DNA of 64,000 nt from Siphonobacter sp048595215 (GTDB lineage: Bacteria > Bacteroidota > Bacteroidia > Cytophagales > Spirosomataceae): NCBI RefSeq assembly GCF_048595215.1, contig NZ_JBMDWJ010000150.1:1-64000 (forward strand), written 5' to 3'. A model generated the notes under the pieces. That model did not search any database. It had not been told where the DNA came from and saw only the letters and a list, made by a program, of their open reading frames with translations. A program made the position numbers and the translations under genes. Below are positions 16,794-25,058 of this stretch, in pieces; the first letter of the stretch is position 1; each line of letters begins with the position of its first letter.

Positions 16794-17828
16794 ATGGCAG
16801 CAACCCAAATCACCGCAGAATTGCTCCGCCGTTACGTGGCGGGTCAGGCATCGGATGCCGAGCAGCACGCCGTTGAGCGAGCCGCTTTGGAAGATCCGTT
16901 TGTGGCGGATGCGTTGGAGGGGTTTCAGGCCATGCCCTCGCCCGTACCCACTGATTTATCGCAAAAACTCTCGGCCCGTATTGCTTCGCCCCGGCCCTTC
17001 ACCGTTATCTATGGCCGTCGGGTCGCCGTAGCCGCTGGCTTAGTCGGCGTACTGGCTACGGCCTACGTACTGCTCACGAGTATACCGCAAACATCGCCGG
17101 AGACACCAGTCGTAGCCACCAAATTGGCTCCACTGTCCTCGCCCGCCCTGGCGGATACATTGAAAACGGAGCAACCGGCTATTGCCCTTCAGGCGAAAGT
17201 AAAAACAGAACTAAGGGCAAAGGCTCAATCCAAATTCCGAGCACAGCAGACGCCTGAGTCTTCTCCCGATACGCTGACGATTCCTCCGGCTACGCTCGAT
17301 GAACAACCCATCATGGCTAGCCGTATGATGATTGAACCTACGCGAGCCCGGGTAGTCCCCCCTACCGATACGCTGCTTTCGGGTACCGGTCAGCTCAAAG
17401 CAACCGCCAACCAGCCGACCGTAATGGCCCGCAAAAAGGCGGCACCCTCGCGTGAAACGGGTTCGGTAGCCCGGCTAAAAAGATCGGAAATTACGGGAGA
17501 ACTGGAACTGGAAACCGAAGCTGATTACGCCGCCCGGACGCGTGATTCGGTTGTAGTAACCGAAGTTCCTACCGTACCGCCGCAACCCCAGGGCGGTATG
17601 GAAACGGTGCAAGCGTATCTGCTCGAAAAGAGCCAGCAACGCCTGCAGGGAGCTCTACTGGAAATCAGCTTCCGAAAAAATGGTTCGATTAGCCGCGTAC
17701 GATTCCTGAAGAATCCGGGTCGGGTTTCCCGCCGGGAAGTACTGCTCTGGTTGCAGCAAGGTCCTCGCTGGCAGGCGGCTTTTACAGCCCAGGGCTCAGT
17801 ACCTTTCACGCTGAAACTTTCCCTTTGA
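16794..17828 (+). CDS. Probable membrane anti-sigma factor with a TonB-C-like C-terminus
   Basis: The 344-aa single-pass membrane protein lies 13 bp after the ECF sigma gene. The N-terminal about 60 residues (TAELLRRYVAGQASDAEQHA, then a DPFVADALEGFQ helix) look like the cytoplasmic sigma-binding region of Bacteroidota anti-sigma factors. One transmembrane helix covers about 76-94. A Pro/Thr/Ala-rich spacer follows (about 95-260). The last 75 residues (QGALLEISFRKNGSISRVRF, then an LLWLQQGPRWQ helix) resemble a TonB C-terminal fold. This suggests a sensor reaching across the periplasm, but neither activity is demonstrated. Confidence 0.7.
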   Translation: MAATQITAELLRRYVAGQASDAEQHAVERAALEDPFVADALEGFQAMPSPVPTDLSQKLSARIASPRPFTVIYGRRVAVAAGLVGVLATAYVLLTSIPQTSPETPVVATKLAPLSSPALADTLKTEQPAIALQAKVKTELRAKAQSKFRAQQTPESSPDTLTIPPATLDEQPIMASRMMIEPTRARVVPPTDTLLSGTGQLKATANQPTVMARKKAAPSRETGSVARLKRSEITGELELETEADYAARTRDSVVVTEVPTVPPQPQGGMETVQAYLLEKSQQRLQGALLEISFRKNGSISRVRFLKNPGRVSRREVLLWLQQGPRWQAAFTAQGSVPFTLKLSL

Positions 17829-17831
17829 GCA

Positions 17832-17867
17832 TAAAAAATCCCTGTTCCGGTAAAGGAGAACAGGGAT
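17832..17867 (-). terminator. Intrinsic terminator after proC
   Basis: A perfect 10-bp stem (17838-17847 with 17858-17867) is followed on the minus strand by a run of T (A at 17832-17837). It serves proC and sits between convergent genes. Confidence 0.8.
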
Positions 17868-17886
17868 GTATGTTTCGTAACTTCGC

Positions 17887-18687
17887 TTACTTCGACAGTT
17901 CCGTGGAGCGTTTCTGGGCGGCGTGTAAACCCGCAATCAGCGATTCGGCCAGATGATTTTCTTCGAACGTTTTCAGGGCCGCTTCGGTTGTACCGCCTTT
18001 GGAGGCTACGGCTTTGATCAGCTCATCGAGACTTTTATCGGCTGTCTGAATCAGATGATACGAGCCTAACATGGTTTGTTTGACGAGTTGTGCCGACAGA
18101 CTTTCGGGGAAACCCATTTGCTTTCCGGCTTCAATCATCGCCTTTACCAGATAGAAAAAGTACGCGGGTCCGGAGCCACTGACGGCGGTAACGGCATCCA
18201 ACAGACTTTCATCCTCCAGAAATACCGAACGTCCCGTGGCATTGATGAGGTTTTCGACCCGGCGTAAATTCTGAATATCGACTTCTTTCGCCGCCGCAAA
18301 AGCCGTCATTCCCATGCCCAGCATAGCCGGGGTATTGGGCATGGCCCGTACCACCAGCGGGTGATCGAGCACGGTCTGAATTTTCTGAATGGATACGCCC
18401 GCCATAATACTCAGGACCACCTGATTGTACCGGATAACGGTTTTCAATTCCGCGTGTACGCCCGCAAAATCCTGGGGTTTTACCGCCAGAATAATCAGAT
18501 CGGCTTCACTGATTCGAGGTCCAATGGTATCCACAACGACCCCCGTCCGCTCAGCCCGGAGTGCCTCGCCGCGTTCGGCCGATTTCTCGATCAGAAACAG
18601 GTTTTCTTTTTGAACCAGATCGTACTGAATAAAGGATTTGGCAAAAGCCATTCCCATATTCCCACACCCAATAATGGCAAGCTTCAT
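17887..18687 (-). CDS. proC: Pyrroline-5-carboxylate reductase
   Basis: The 266-aa cytoplasmic enzyme reduces pyrroline-5-carboxylate to proline with NAD(P)H, the last step of proline synthesis. The Rossmann motif GCGNMG is at about residues 6-11. The family signature near VSGSGPAYFFYLVKAMIEAG and the C-terminal SKGGTTEAAL are intact. The ATG at 18687 starts directly at MKLAIIG; the open frame upstream to 18777 overlaps the next gene and is not conserved in kind. It lies 29 bp downstream of the four-helix-bundle gene and is probably co-transcribed with it. Confidence 0.95.
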   Translation of the reverse strand: MKLAIIGCGNMGMAFAKSFIQYDLVQKENLFLIEKSAERGEALRAERTGVVVDTIGPRISEADLIILAVKPQDFAGVHAELKTVIRYNQVVLSIMAGVSIQKIQTVLDHPLVVRAMPNTPAMLGMGMTAFAAAKEVDIQNLRRVENLINATGRSVFLEDESLLDAVTAVSGSGPAYFFYLVKAMIEAGKQMGFPESLSAQLVKQTMLGSYHLIQTADKSLDELIKAVASKGGTTEAALKTFEENHLAESLIAGLHAAQKRSTELSK

Positions 18688-18716
18688 AACAGAGGAAAGA
18701 TGATAGATGAAAGACG

Positions 18717-19070
18717 TTATCGTTTCATTTTGGAGGTTTTGATACTGGCAATGAGAAGCTTTTGAATCTCTTCGCAATCTATTAAAAAGGAATTTGCCAA
18801 GCGATCTTCCAGTAATTTACTGTCCCTAAGCAGGGAAAGCCAGTAATGCGTCTCACTAGCCTCCTTATTAGCAATGGCCAGCTTATGAATAAAATCGGGT
18901 CTACTTTCAGCCTGTTCAGCTTCGCGAATAAGAGCACCAATGGCCGTACCACTTCTCAGTACCTGCTTTGAAAGGACGTATTCTTTCTGCTCGTCCCTGA
19001 GAAAAGAATACAGTTTGATGATACGCAGAGCAAAAGCATAAGATTTTTGGTTAGCGACTTTCTCTTTCAT
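18717..19070 (-). CDS. Four-helix-bundle protein (S23 / 23S rRNA intervening-sequence protein family)
   Basis: This 117-aa helical protein belongs to the family first found inside 23S rRNA intervening sequences. The typical start (LRIIKLYSFLRDEQKEYVLS), QVLRSGTAIGALIREAEQAE and the SETHYWLSLL motif are all present. It acts in the cytoplasm; the role is unknown and the family is often scattered sporadically among genomes. Here it sits between a TlpA-like gene and proC, 29 bp before proC, not in an rRNA operon. This suggests a gene gained by transfer and captured in a housekeeping cluster. Confidence 0.85.
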   Translation of the reverse strand: MKEKVANQKSYAFALRIIKLYSFLRDEQKEYVLSKQVLRSGTAIGALIREAEQAESRPDFIHKLAIANKEASETHYWLSLLRDSKLLEDRLANSFLIDCEEIQKLLIASIKTSKMKR

Positions 19071-19154
19071 ACAAGAAGCAGGCTAAATTTGAGTAAATAT
19101 ACCCAGTCCTAACCTTAGTCACTATCCTCTCACCTCTTTACTCTACTTATCTAC

Positions 19155-20267
19155 TTAGGGCATTAACTCCTTCAACTTGGCCTCCAAGGCCTCGCCGCGA
19201 AGTTCCTTGGCGATGACCTTCCCCTGCGGATCGATGAGTACCGTGAAGGGAATGTGCTGAATCCCGTAATCAATGGCCGCGGCGGAATCGAAGTATTTCA
19301 AATCGGATACCTGGGTCCAGGTCAGACCATCTTTTTGAATGGCATCCGTCCACATTTTCCGGTCTGAGTCCAGCGATACGCCGTAGATTGTAAAGCCTTT
19401 GTCTTTATACTGGTTGTAGAGGCGAACCACGTTGGGGTTCTCCCGACGGCAGGGACCGCACCAGCCCGCCCAGAAGTCGATGAGTACGTATTTACCGCGT
19501 AATGAAGAAAGCGAGACAATCTTCTGCTGCGGATCGGGCAGGTTGATTTCCGGAGCCGGACTACCAATACTCAGACCTTTCCGACTGGTTTGTACCCGAC
19601 GCACCGTAGCGATAAAGGCTTTGTAAATCTTAACGTTAGGTTTTTCTTTCTCAAACCGATCGGCCAGTTGTTCGAATACCTCGAAATCCTGTTCCTGATT
19701 CAGAAAATTGGTAGCGTACAAAGCCGCCAGTGAAGAGCCCATTTCGGGCAGTAAGGCCTTGACCTTGGTTACCATGTCGGTTTGCCCCTGCTCGAACTGC
19801 TGCTGAATTTTCTGCTGAGCCGTTTTATCTTTCTTCTGGGTAGCCTGTTCGTACGACAAATTCAGTCGATCCACCTGATTCTTGAAAGCGGCGGCCATGG
19901 CATTGAGCTGATCGTAGTAAGCCATGTTTTTCGAACCTGTCACCTTCGTTGCCTGCGGGGCCTTTACGTCAGCCTCTACCTGCAGATTCTCACTGCCTTC
20001 CAGCAACAAAATAACCGGTTTGCTTCCGCCGAGCAATAAGCGGTAAAAACCACCCCCATCGAGTACTTTCCCTTTCATTTCGAATCCCTGACTCGTAATC
20101 ACGGACGAATCAATAGATACGGGCAAGCCGCGATCATTGACGATCTGCAGGTAGGCTTTTTCGTTGACATTCGGGTTTCGTACCTGTCCCTGAATATGGT
20201 AGGTATCCTGCTGAGCGAAACCCGTCAGCGTCGATAGGAAAAGAATCGTGGAAAAAATCAGTTTCAT
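19155..20267 (-). CDS. TlpA-like thiol-disulfide oxidoreductase with DUF4369 N-domain
   Basis: The 370-aa exported thioredoxin-fold protein probably acts in periplasmic disulfide exchange. The signal peptide ends at about residue 18 (FAQ). The DUF4369-like domain covers about 20-120, followed by helices and a thioredoxin domain from about 235. That domain carries WCGPC with active cysteines 270 and 273 and the cis-Pro segment IPFTVLIDPQG. Its ATG overlaps the stop of gatB by four bases (ATGA), so it is translated from the gatB message by coupling. The functional link to GatB is not obvious. Confidence 0.9.
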   Translation of the reverse strand: MKLIFSTILFLSTLTGFAQQDTYHIQGQVRNPNVNEKAYLQIVNDRGLPVSIDSSVITSQGFEMKGKVLDGGGFYRLLLGGSKPVILLLEGSENLQVEADVKAPQATKVTGSKNMAYYDQLNAMAAAFKNQVDRLNLSYEQATQKKDKTAQQKIQQQFEQGQTDMVTKVKALLPEMGSSLAALYATNFLNQEQDFEVFEQLADRFEKEKPNVKIYKAFIATVRRVQTSRKGLSIGSPAPEINLPDPQQKIVSLSSLRGKYVLIDFWAGWCGPCRRENPNVVRLYNQYKDKGFTIYGVSLDSDRKMWTDAIQKDGLTWTQVSDLKYFDSAAAIDYGIQHIPFTVLIDPQGKVIAKELRGEALEAKLKELMP

Positions 20268-21727
20268 AGCGTACTAGCGTCTAACGATTGGGCTACGAGC
20301 TGATTGGTTACTTTCGGGTCGGCCTGGCCTTTCGACTTTTTCATGACTTCGCCCACGAATAATCCAATCAGTCCCTTTTTGCCTTTTTTGTATTCCTTGA
20401 CCTTATCGGGCCAGGCTTGTAATACTTCATCAATCAACGCCTGAAGTACGTCACTATTGCCCTGTTGCAGCAGTTGCAAACGTTCGGCCAGTGCCAGCGG
20501 CGAAACATCAGGGGTCTCAATCAGCGCCGGGAACAGCTTTTGAGCCGCTGCCGAGTGACTGACTTTGTTTTCTTCTACCAGTTGAATCAAAGCAGCCAGT
20601 GTCTGCGGAGTTAACGGAAATTCCGTCAGATCCTGCTTGCTTTCGTTCATCCAGGTACGAACGGAACCCATCAGCCAGTTTGCAGCCGCTTTTGGAGTCG
20701 TTCCGGCGGCGATCAGCGCCTCCAGATACGCAACCGTTGCTTTCGATTCGGTCAGCGACAAAGCATCGGCTTCGCTCAGTCCGTACTGCGTCGTGTAGGT
20801 TTGAACGAGCTGGCGGGGCAGCGTCGGCATCTGGCTACGGATGCTTTCCAGCTGTTCGTCCGTAATGAGGATAGGTACCAGATCCGGCTCGGGGAAATAC
20901 CGATAATCGTTCATCGTTTCCTTCACCCGCATGCCGTACGTCCGACCCGTTTCGGGATCGAACATCCGCGTTTCCTGAATGATGGTTTCGCCGGCTTCCA
21001 CCATGGCTACCTGCCGCTCGTATTCGTACTCGATGGCTTTTTGCAGAAAGCGAACCGAGTTCATATTCTTCACTTCCACCTTCGTACCCAGCACCGGATC
21101 GCCGAACTTGCGAACGGAGATGTTGGCGTCGCAACGCAAACTACCTTCCTCCATGTTGCCATCGCAGATGTCCAGGTAGCGAACCAGCTTCCGTACCTCC
21201 GTCAAATACGCGCCGGCTTCTTCGGCCGAACGCATCGAAGGGTCCGATACGATTTCAATGAGTGGGGTTCCGGCCCGGTTGTAATCGAGCAGGGTATCGC
21301 TGGAATGTTCGTCGTGAATGGATTTGCCCGCGTCTTCTTCCAAATGCGTATGGTGCATCGGAATGGCCTTTTCCTGCCCATCTTTTCCCTTAATCCAGAT
21401 TTCACCACCGATACAAATCGGATGTTTGTCCTGAGAAATCTGATAGCCTTTCGGCAGATCGGGATAGAAATAGTTTTTCCGGTCGAATACCGTACGGCGG
21501 GCAATCTGACTATTGGTTGCCAGTCCGAAACGCACGGCCAGTTCTACGGCTTTGGCATTCAGCTTGGGCAAGGTGCCGGGATGCCCCAGCGTGATAACGG
21601 AGATATTCCGGTTGGGCAGGGAGCCGAACTGGTTGGCATCAGCCGCGAAAATTTTACTTTCGGTCAGTAACTGGGCATGGACTTCCAGACCAATGACCAG
21701 CTCGTACTGGGATTTAATCGACGACAC
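20264..21727 (-). CDS. gatB: Asp/Glu-tRNA amidotransferase subunit B
   Basis: The 487-aa subunit of the GatCAB amidotransferase converts mischarged Glu-tRNA(Gln) or Asp-tRNA(Asn) to the amide form. The N-terminal signature ELVIGLEVHAQL, the phosphate/ATP site region YNRAGTPLIEIVSDP, GSLRCDANIS and the C-terminal YqeY-like helical tail (about 330-480) are complete. gatA and gatC are not in this window, so the complex is encoded in pieces, which is common. It overlaps the TlpA-like gene by four bases. Confidence 0.97.
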   Translation of the reverse strand: MSSIKSQYELVIGLEVHAQLLTESKIFAADANQFGSLPNRNISVITLGHPGTLPKLNAKAVELAVRFGLATNSQIARRTVFDRKNYFYPDLPKGYQISQDKHPICIGGEIWIKGKDGQEKAIPMHHTHLEEDAGKSIHDEHSSDTLLDYNRAGTPLIEIVSDPSMRSAEEAGAYLTEVRKLVRYLDICDGNMEEGSLRCDANISVRKFGDPVLGTKVEVKNMNSVRFLQKAIEYEYERQVAMVEAGETIIQETRMFDPETGRTYGMRVKETMNDYRYFPEPDLVPILITDEQLESIRSQMPTLPRQLVQTYTTQYGLSEADALSLTESKATVAYLEALIAAGTTPKAAANWLMGSVRTWMNESKQDLTEFPLTPQTLAALIQLVEENKVSHSAAAQKLFPALIETPDVSPLALAERLQLLQQGNSDVLQALIDEVLQAWPDKVKEYKKGKKGLIGLFVGEVMKKSKGQADPKVTNQLVAQSLDASTL

Positions 21728-21826
21728 GGTAGGCTATAATGGATCAGAACGCAAAGGTACGCTTTTATGGGGAAAGGCTTTAGCCCGGTTCCGAATTCAA
21801 CGGTACCGGGCTATGGGTTCCAGGGG

Positions 21827-22288
21827 CTACTCGTCGCGGGCCATGTCGCGTTTGACGTCTTTTTCTTTGATGTCCTGACGCTTATCGTGCAGTTTTTTCC
21901 CTTTGGCCAGAGCAATATTGAGCTTGGCAAAGCCGCGATCCGAGATGAACAGACGCGTCGGGACAATCGTTAGGCCCTGGTCTTTCAGCTTACCCACCAG
22001 GCGACGGATCTCCTTTTTCTGAAGCAGTAACTTGCGATCCCGAATGGGTTCGTGGTTGTAGTGGGTCCCTTCTTCGTACTTGGAAATGTTCATGTTCCGT
22101 ACGTAGAGCTCATCGTTGAGCAGCAGACAGTACGCATCAGTGAGGTTGGCTTTGCCCTGACGAATGGATTTAATTTCGGTTCCGGATAAGATGATACCCG
22201 CCGTGAAGGTTTCTAAAAACTGGTATTCAAAGGAAGCCCGGCGATTTTTGATCTCGACGTGCTTCTGTATTTTCTCTTTTTCTGCCAT
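21827..22288 (-). CDS. smpB: SsrA (tmRNA)-binding protein
   Basis: The 153-aa RNA-binding protein pairs with tmRNA to rescue stalled ribosomes. Conserved blocks are IKNRRASFEYQFLETFTAG, GTEIKSIRQGKANL and the basic tail GKKLHDKRQDIKEKD. The ATG at 22288 gives the usual family length; an in-frame ATG at 22339 would add 17 lysine-rich residues and cannot be excluded. No tmRNA gene is visible in this window. Confidence 0.95.
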   Translation of the reverse strand: MAEKEKIQKHVEIKNRRASFEYQFLETFTAGIILSGTEIKSIRQGKANLTDAYCLLLNDELYVRNMNISKYEEGTHYNHEPIRDRKLLLQKKEIRRLVGKLKDQGLTIVPTRLFISDRGFAKLNIALAKGKKLHDKRQDIKEKDVKRDMARDE

Positions 22289-22470
22289 ATCGGTTCCTGT
22301 AATAGCCGGCCTATCCTTCTTTGGCCGGTTCTTTTTCACGAAAAAAAGTGGACCTCTAGCCCAGCGGCGTGAATTGATTCCAAAGATAGCTTTCGAATAG
22401 ACAACTTGACGCGTTTCTGCTGGGCCCGACCGGTTTCTACGCTGGACCGTAGCCGGAAATAAACAATCAT

Positions 22471-23757
22471 TTATTCGTTCCAGAAACGCTGAATATGCTG
22501 GTGACAGAGTTCATGCACCGGATAGCGGGCACATTCTTTCGCCAGTCGTTTGACGTTCCGGCGGTAGCTTCCCTGCTGCACTACCTCATCCACAGCCTTT
22601 TTGATCTCACGGGCTGTCGCCATTTCCGTTTTCAGGCGAATACCCAGCCGGAAATACGCCACCCGGGCGGCAATCTCATTTTTCCCTTCGTGCAATCCCG
22701 TCGCTACGATAGGTACGCCGTGCTGAACGGCGGCCAGCGTACTGGCGTAACCGGCGCTTGTCACGAATACGTGCACCTGCGGCATGAGCGCCTGAAAATC
22801 CACGTAATCTTCCAGTACAAAATGAGTCTGCGGAAACTGTTGCCGCAACTGCTGGGTCTGGTGTCCGCCCGTAGTGGCAATCACCAGCGTAGAGAGATCG
22901 GAGGTAAAAGCCTCCAGCGTTGGAATCAAGAGCTTTTTCGGATCAGGCTGATGCAGGCCCTGGGATACCAGCACGACGCGCTGGTATCGTTTCGGACACA
23001 CCCGTAGGGGCCCTGACACGGGCATTACCGCCCGGTACGGAAAAAGCGGCCCCACAAACTGAACGTTCGCACTCAGATCCCGGCGTTGGTATTCGAAGCC
23101 CGGTACGCCGCATTGCAGATATACATCCGCTTCCCGCAGGACCGCATCCGGACAAAAATCCCGACTGGCGGGTAATCCATACTGCTTTCGCAAGGTATTG
23201 TAGAGCTGCGTAGAAGGCTTGAAAAAGTAGTTTCGAACCCAGTACTCAAGCAACCGCTGGCGACTTTTACTGAGCAGCGACTGAGCGGGTTGCCAGCCTA
23301 AGCCGTAGGGAGGAGCATCCCTTGAAGAAACGCCGAGCGGCCCCAGCCCGAATACGCCCACGGGAACCTTGAAAATGGATTTCAGAAAAGGAGCCGCCAT
23401 AAAGGCCATGTCGCACAACACCGCATCGAAGGGAAACTGTGCGTAAACGGCTTTCAGATCGGTCAGAAAATCAGGAATGGGAGCCAGGAAGCGGTGGGTC
23501 AGATCGAAACGCAAGCGGGTGAGCGTACGTGTGAGCTTTTGACGTTGCGGCCAAACCTGGTTGACTTCGGTAGCAGGCACCTCCGTAGCCCGCTGAAAAG
23601 GGTAAAAGCCTAAGCCGAGTTTAGTAATGAGCGACTCATAACTCGGACCCGTATACCAGCCCACCTCATACCCCTGGGATTGGAGGTATACTGCCAGAGC
23701 CGTCAGCGGTCTTACGGAGTCGGGGGTTGTCGCTACTAATAGTTTCTTCGCATTCAT
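22471..23757 (-). CDS. UGT/MGT-type glycosyltransferase (GT-B fold)
   Basis: The 428-aa cytoplasmic enzyme probably transfers a sugar from a nucleotide donor to a small acceptor or lipid. The N-domain begins LVATTPDSVRPLTALAVYLQ, and the C-domain carries the donor-binding segment FVTSAGYASTLAAVQHGVPIVA (about residues 333-354), typical of the macrolide/rhamnosyl transferase group. The acceptor is unknown. Its promoter region has a perfect -7 box (23779-23786) and, 36 bp further up, a 21-bp-period direct repeat matching the LytTR consensus (23822-23850). It is therefore a candidate target of the LytTR regulator at 27632-28417. Confidence 0.85.
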   Translation of the reverse strand: MNAKKLLVATTPDSVRPLTALAVYLQSQGYEVGWYTGPSYESLITKLGLGFYPFQRATEVPATEVNQVWPQRQKLTRTLTRLRFDLTHRFLAPIPDFLTDLKAVYAQFPFDAVLCDMAFMAAPFLKSIFKVPVGVFGLGPLGVSSRDAPPYGLGWQPAQSLLSKSRQRLLEYWVRNYFFKPSTQLYNTLRKQYGLPASRDFCPDAVLREADVYLQCGVPGFEYQRRDLSANVQFVGPLFPYRAVMPVSGPLRVCPKRYQRVVLVSQGLHQPDPKKLLIPTLEAFTSDLSTLVIATTGGHQTQQLRQQFPQTHFVLEDYVDFQALMPQVHVFVTSAGYASTLAAVQHGVPIVATGLHEGKNEIAARVAYFRLGIRLKTEMATAREIKKAVDEVVQQGSYRRNVKRLAKECARYPVHELCHQHIQRFWNE

Positions 23758-23778
23758 TCCTGAAATTCAACAGTTCAG

Positions 23779-23786
23779 CAAACCTA
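23779..23786 (-). promoter_or_regulatory. Bacteroidota -7 box for the glycosyltransferase
   Basis: On the minus strand this reads TAGGTTTG, a perfect TAnnTTTG, predicting a start near 23772 and a leader of about 16 nt. No -33 TTTG is present, which fits an activator-dependent promoter. Confidence 0.6.
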
Positions 23787-23821
23787 CACCACCTTCCGGC
23801 AGGCTAGTCAGGCAGCCTGAC

Positions 23822-23850
23822 TGAACTGTTTAAAAGAGAACATGAACTGT
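23822..23850 (-). promoter_or_regulatory. Putative LytTR operator, site A (21-bp direct repeat)
   Basis: TGAACTGT occurs at 23822-23829 and again at 23843-23850, exactly 21 bp apart (two helical turns). Read on the minus strand, the half-sites are ACAGTTCAT and ACAGTTCAG. Both fit the LytTR consensus WMMGTTNRK, with a 12-bp spacer. The site starts 36 bp upstream of the -7 box of the glycosyltransferase promoter. Confidence 0.6.
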
Positions 23851-23871
23851 AGCGTCCATCCATCGTCCAAC

Positions 23872-23906
23872 AAAAAGCCCTGGCATCAGCGATGTCAGGG
23901 CTTTTT
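23872..23906 (-). terminator. Intrinsic terminator after the OmpH-like gene
   Basis: AAAAAGCCCTG pairs with CAGGGCTTTTT, with further pairing GCATC/GATG(T) below a short loop, and flanking T-runs. It lies 20 bp past the stop of the minus-strand gene at 23927. Confidence 0.85.
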
Positions 23907-23926
23907 GAGTAATGAGGTTAAAGAGC

Positions 23927-24544
23927 TTATTTCTTTTCCTCTTTTTTCTCTTCGGTTTTGGGCTGCGTCGCCTTGTATTCTTTGTTGAGACCTTCGATCA
24001 TTTTTTGCGTAATGTCGAGTTTCGAGTCTGCAAATAGAATTCCGCCACCTTTCTGATAACCCAGTACGTATTGGTACTTATTATCGTTGTTGTATTTTTT
24101 GATGTACTCGAAAATGTTGTCGTACAGCTTTTCGGTTTGATCCGCCCGCTCTACCGACAGGTCATTCGCGGCTTTCTGACGGTAGTTTTCAAAGTCAGAG
24201 GCCTTCTTCTGTAATTCCAGTTGTTTAGCCTGAGCTTCAGCGGCTAACATACCACCGGCCCGTTGTTGGAAAATCTGAATTTCACGTTGGATGGCTCCGC
24301 CTTTCTGGTTGAGTTCCACGTCGAGTTGCGTACCCTTCTGTTCGAAAGCTTTCTGAGTATCTTTAAAGAAATCGTAGTTATTCAATAAGGAATCGGCATT
24401 TACATACACGATGGCCCGACCGTCAGCGGTCACGGCGGCACTATTGCCACTCGAAGCGCTACTATCGCCTTTAAAATGCAGGTAATACAAAACGGCCACC
24501 GCCACGACCAACACGGCATTAAGGGCTAACGAAAGGTTTTTCAC
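23927..24544 (-). CDS. OmpH/Skp-family periplasmic chaperone
   Basis: The 205-aa protein probably holds unfolded outer-membrane proteins in the periplasm. An N-terminal hydrophobic segment (about 7-24) acts as signal or anchor. VYVNADSLLNNYDFFKD opens the OmpH domain, followed by long amphipathic helices (about 70-150) that form the Skp tentacles, and KMIEGLNKEY near the end. The tail is a run of K and E. The gene is monocistronic with its own terminator. Confidence 0.9.
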   Translation of the reverse strand: MKNLSLALNAVLVVAVAVLYYLHFKGDSSASSGNSAAVTADGRAIVYVNADSLLNNYDFFKDTQKAFEQKGTQLDVELNQKGGAIQREIQIFQQRAGGMLAAEAQAKQLELQKKASDFENYRQKAANDLSVERADQTEKLYDNIFEYIKKYNNDNKYQYVLGYQKGGGILFADSKLDITQKMIEGLNKEYKATQPKTEEKKEEKK

Positions 24545-24647
24545 TGAGTCTAGCTGGTTTGATTAAACAATTAGGTCGGCAAAAATAGCCAATTGCCCCG
24601 AAGTGGCAAGCTCGGTTGCACGCAGTATTTCAGGAATTTACGTAAGA

Positions 24648-25022
24648 CTACCAATAGGCTTGTGCTTTTTCGGCGGGGGAAGGGTTCTTGGGGAAAACCG
24701 CCTGCCGTACCAAATACCCACTCAGGGAGGCCATTCCACCCAGCAGGGCTCCACTCCAGGTCGTAGCCGTCAGCAAGCCAATGGTACCAATCCCCCGAAA
24801 AAGTTCACTGATCCGGTCCGTTAGAATTCCCCCCGACCGAAGGTGTTCGTAGTAAGCCATACCAAACCAGAGCAGGGCGGTGGCGAGAAAACCGTTTAAA
24901 AAAGCTTTACTCCCGCTCTTGCCTTTCCAGGCCGAAATCAGGAACGGTATGATGACAACGGACCACCAGGGAAGAAAGTACTGGACCATTGCGGAAAGTA
25001 AAATCATCAAAACGAATTGCAT
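24648..25022 (-). CDS. Small multi-pass membrane protein of unknown function
   Basis: The 124-aa hydrophobic protein has three likely transmembrane segments (about 2-30, 40-57 and 76-103) and a polar C-terminal tail. I do not recognise the family. It lies 36 bp upstream of the stop side of the acylase gene on the same strand, so it probably follows the acylase in one transcript. Confidence 0.65.
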   Translation of the reverse strand: MQFVLMILLSAMVQYFLPWWSVVIIPFLISAWKGKSGSKAFLNGFLATALLWFGMAYYEHLRSGGILTDRISELFRGIGTIGLLTATTWSGALLGGMASLSGYLVRQAVFPKNPSPAEKAQAYW

Positions 25023-25058
25023 AACGAACGTTTTAATACTGGTAAAGAGTATCCGGCC

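Noticed and set aside
20801..21670. 289-codon plus-strand ORF opposite gatB
   Set aside because: It is an antisense shadow of a clearly real, conserved gene.
23770..23778. Inverted half-site (ACAGTTCAG) at the predicted glycosyltransferase start
   Set aside because: It matches the consensus but has no direct-repeat partner; kept only as context for site A.
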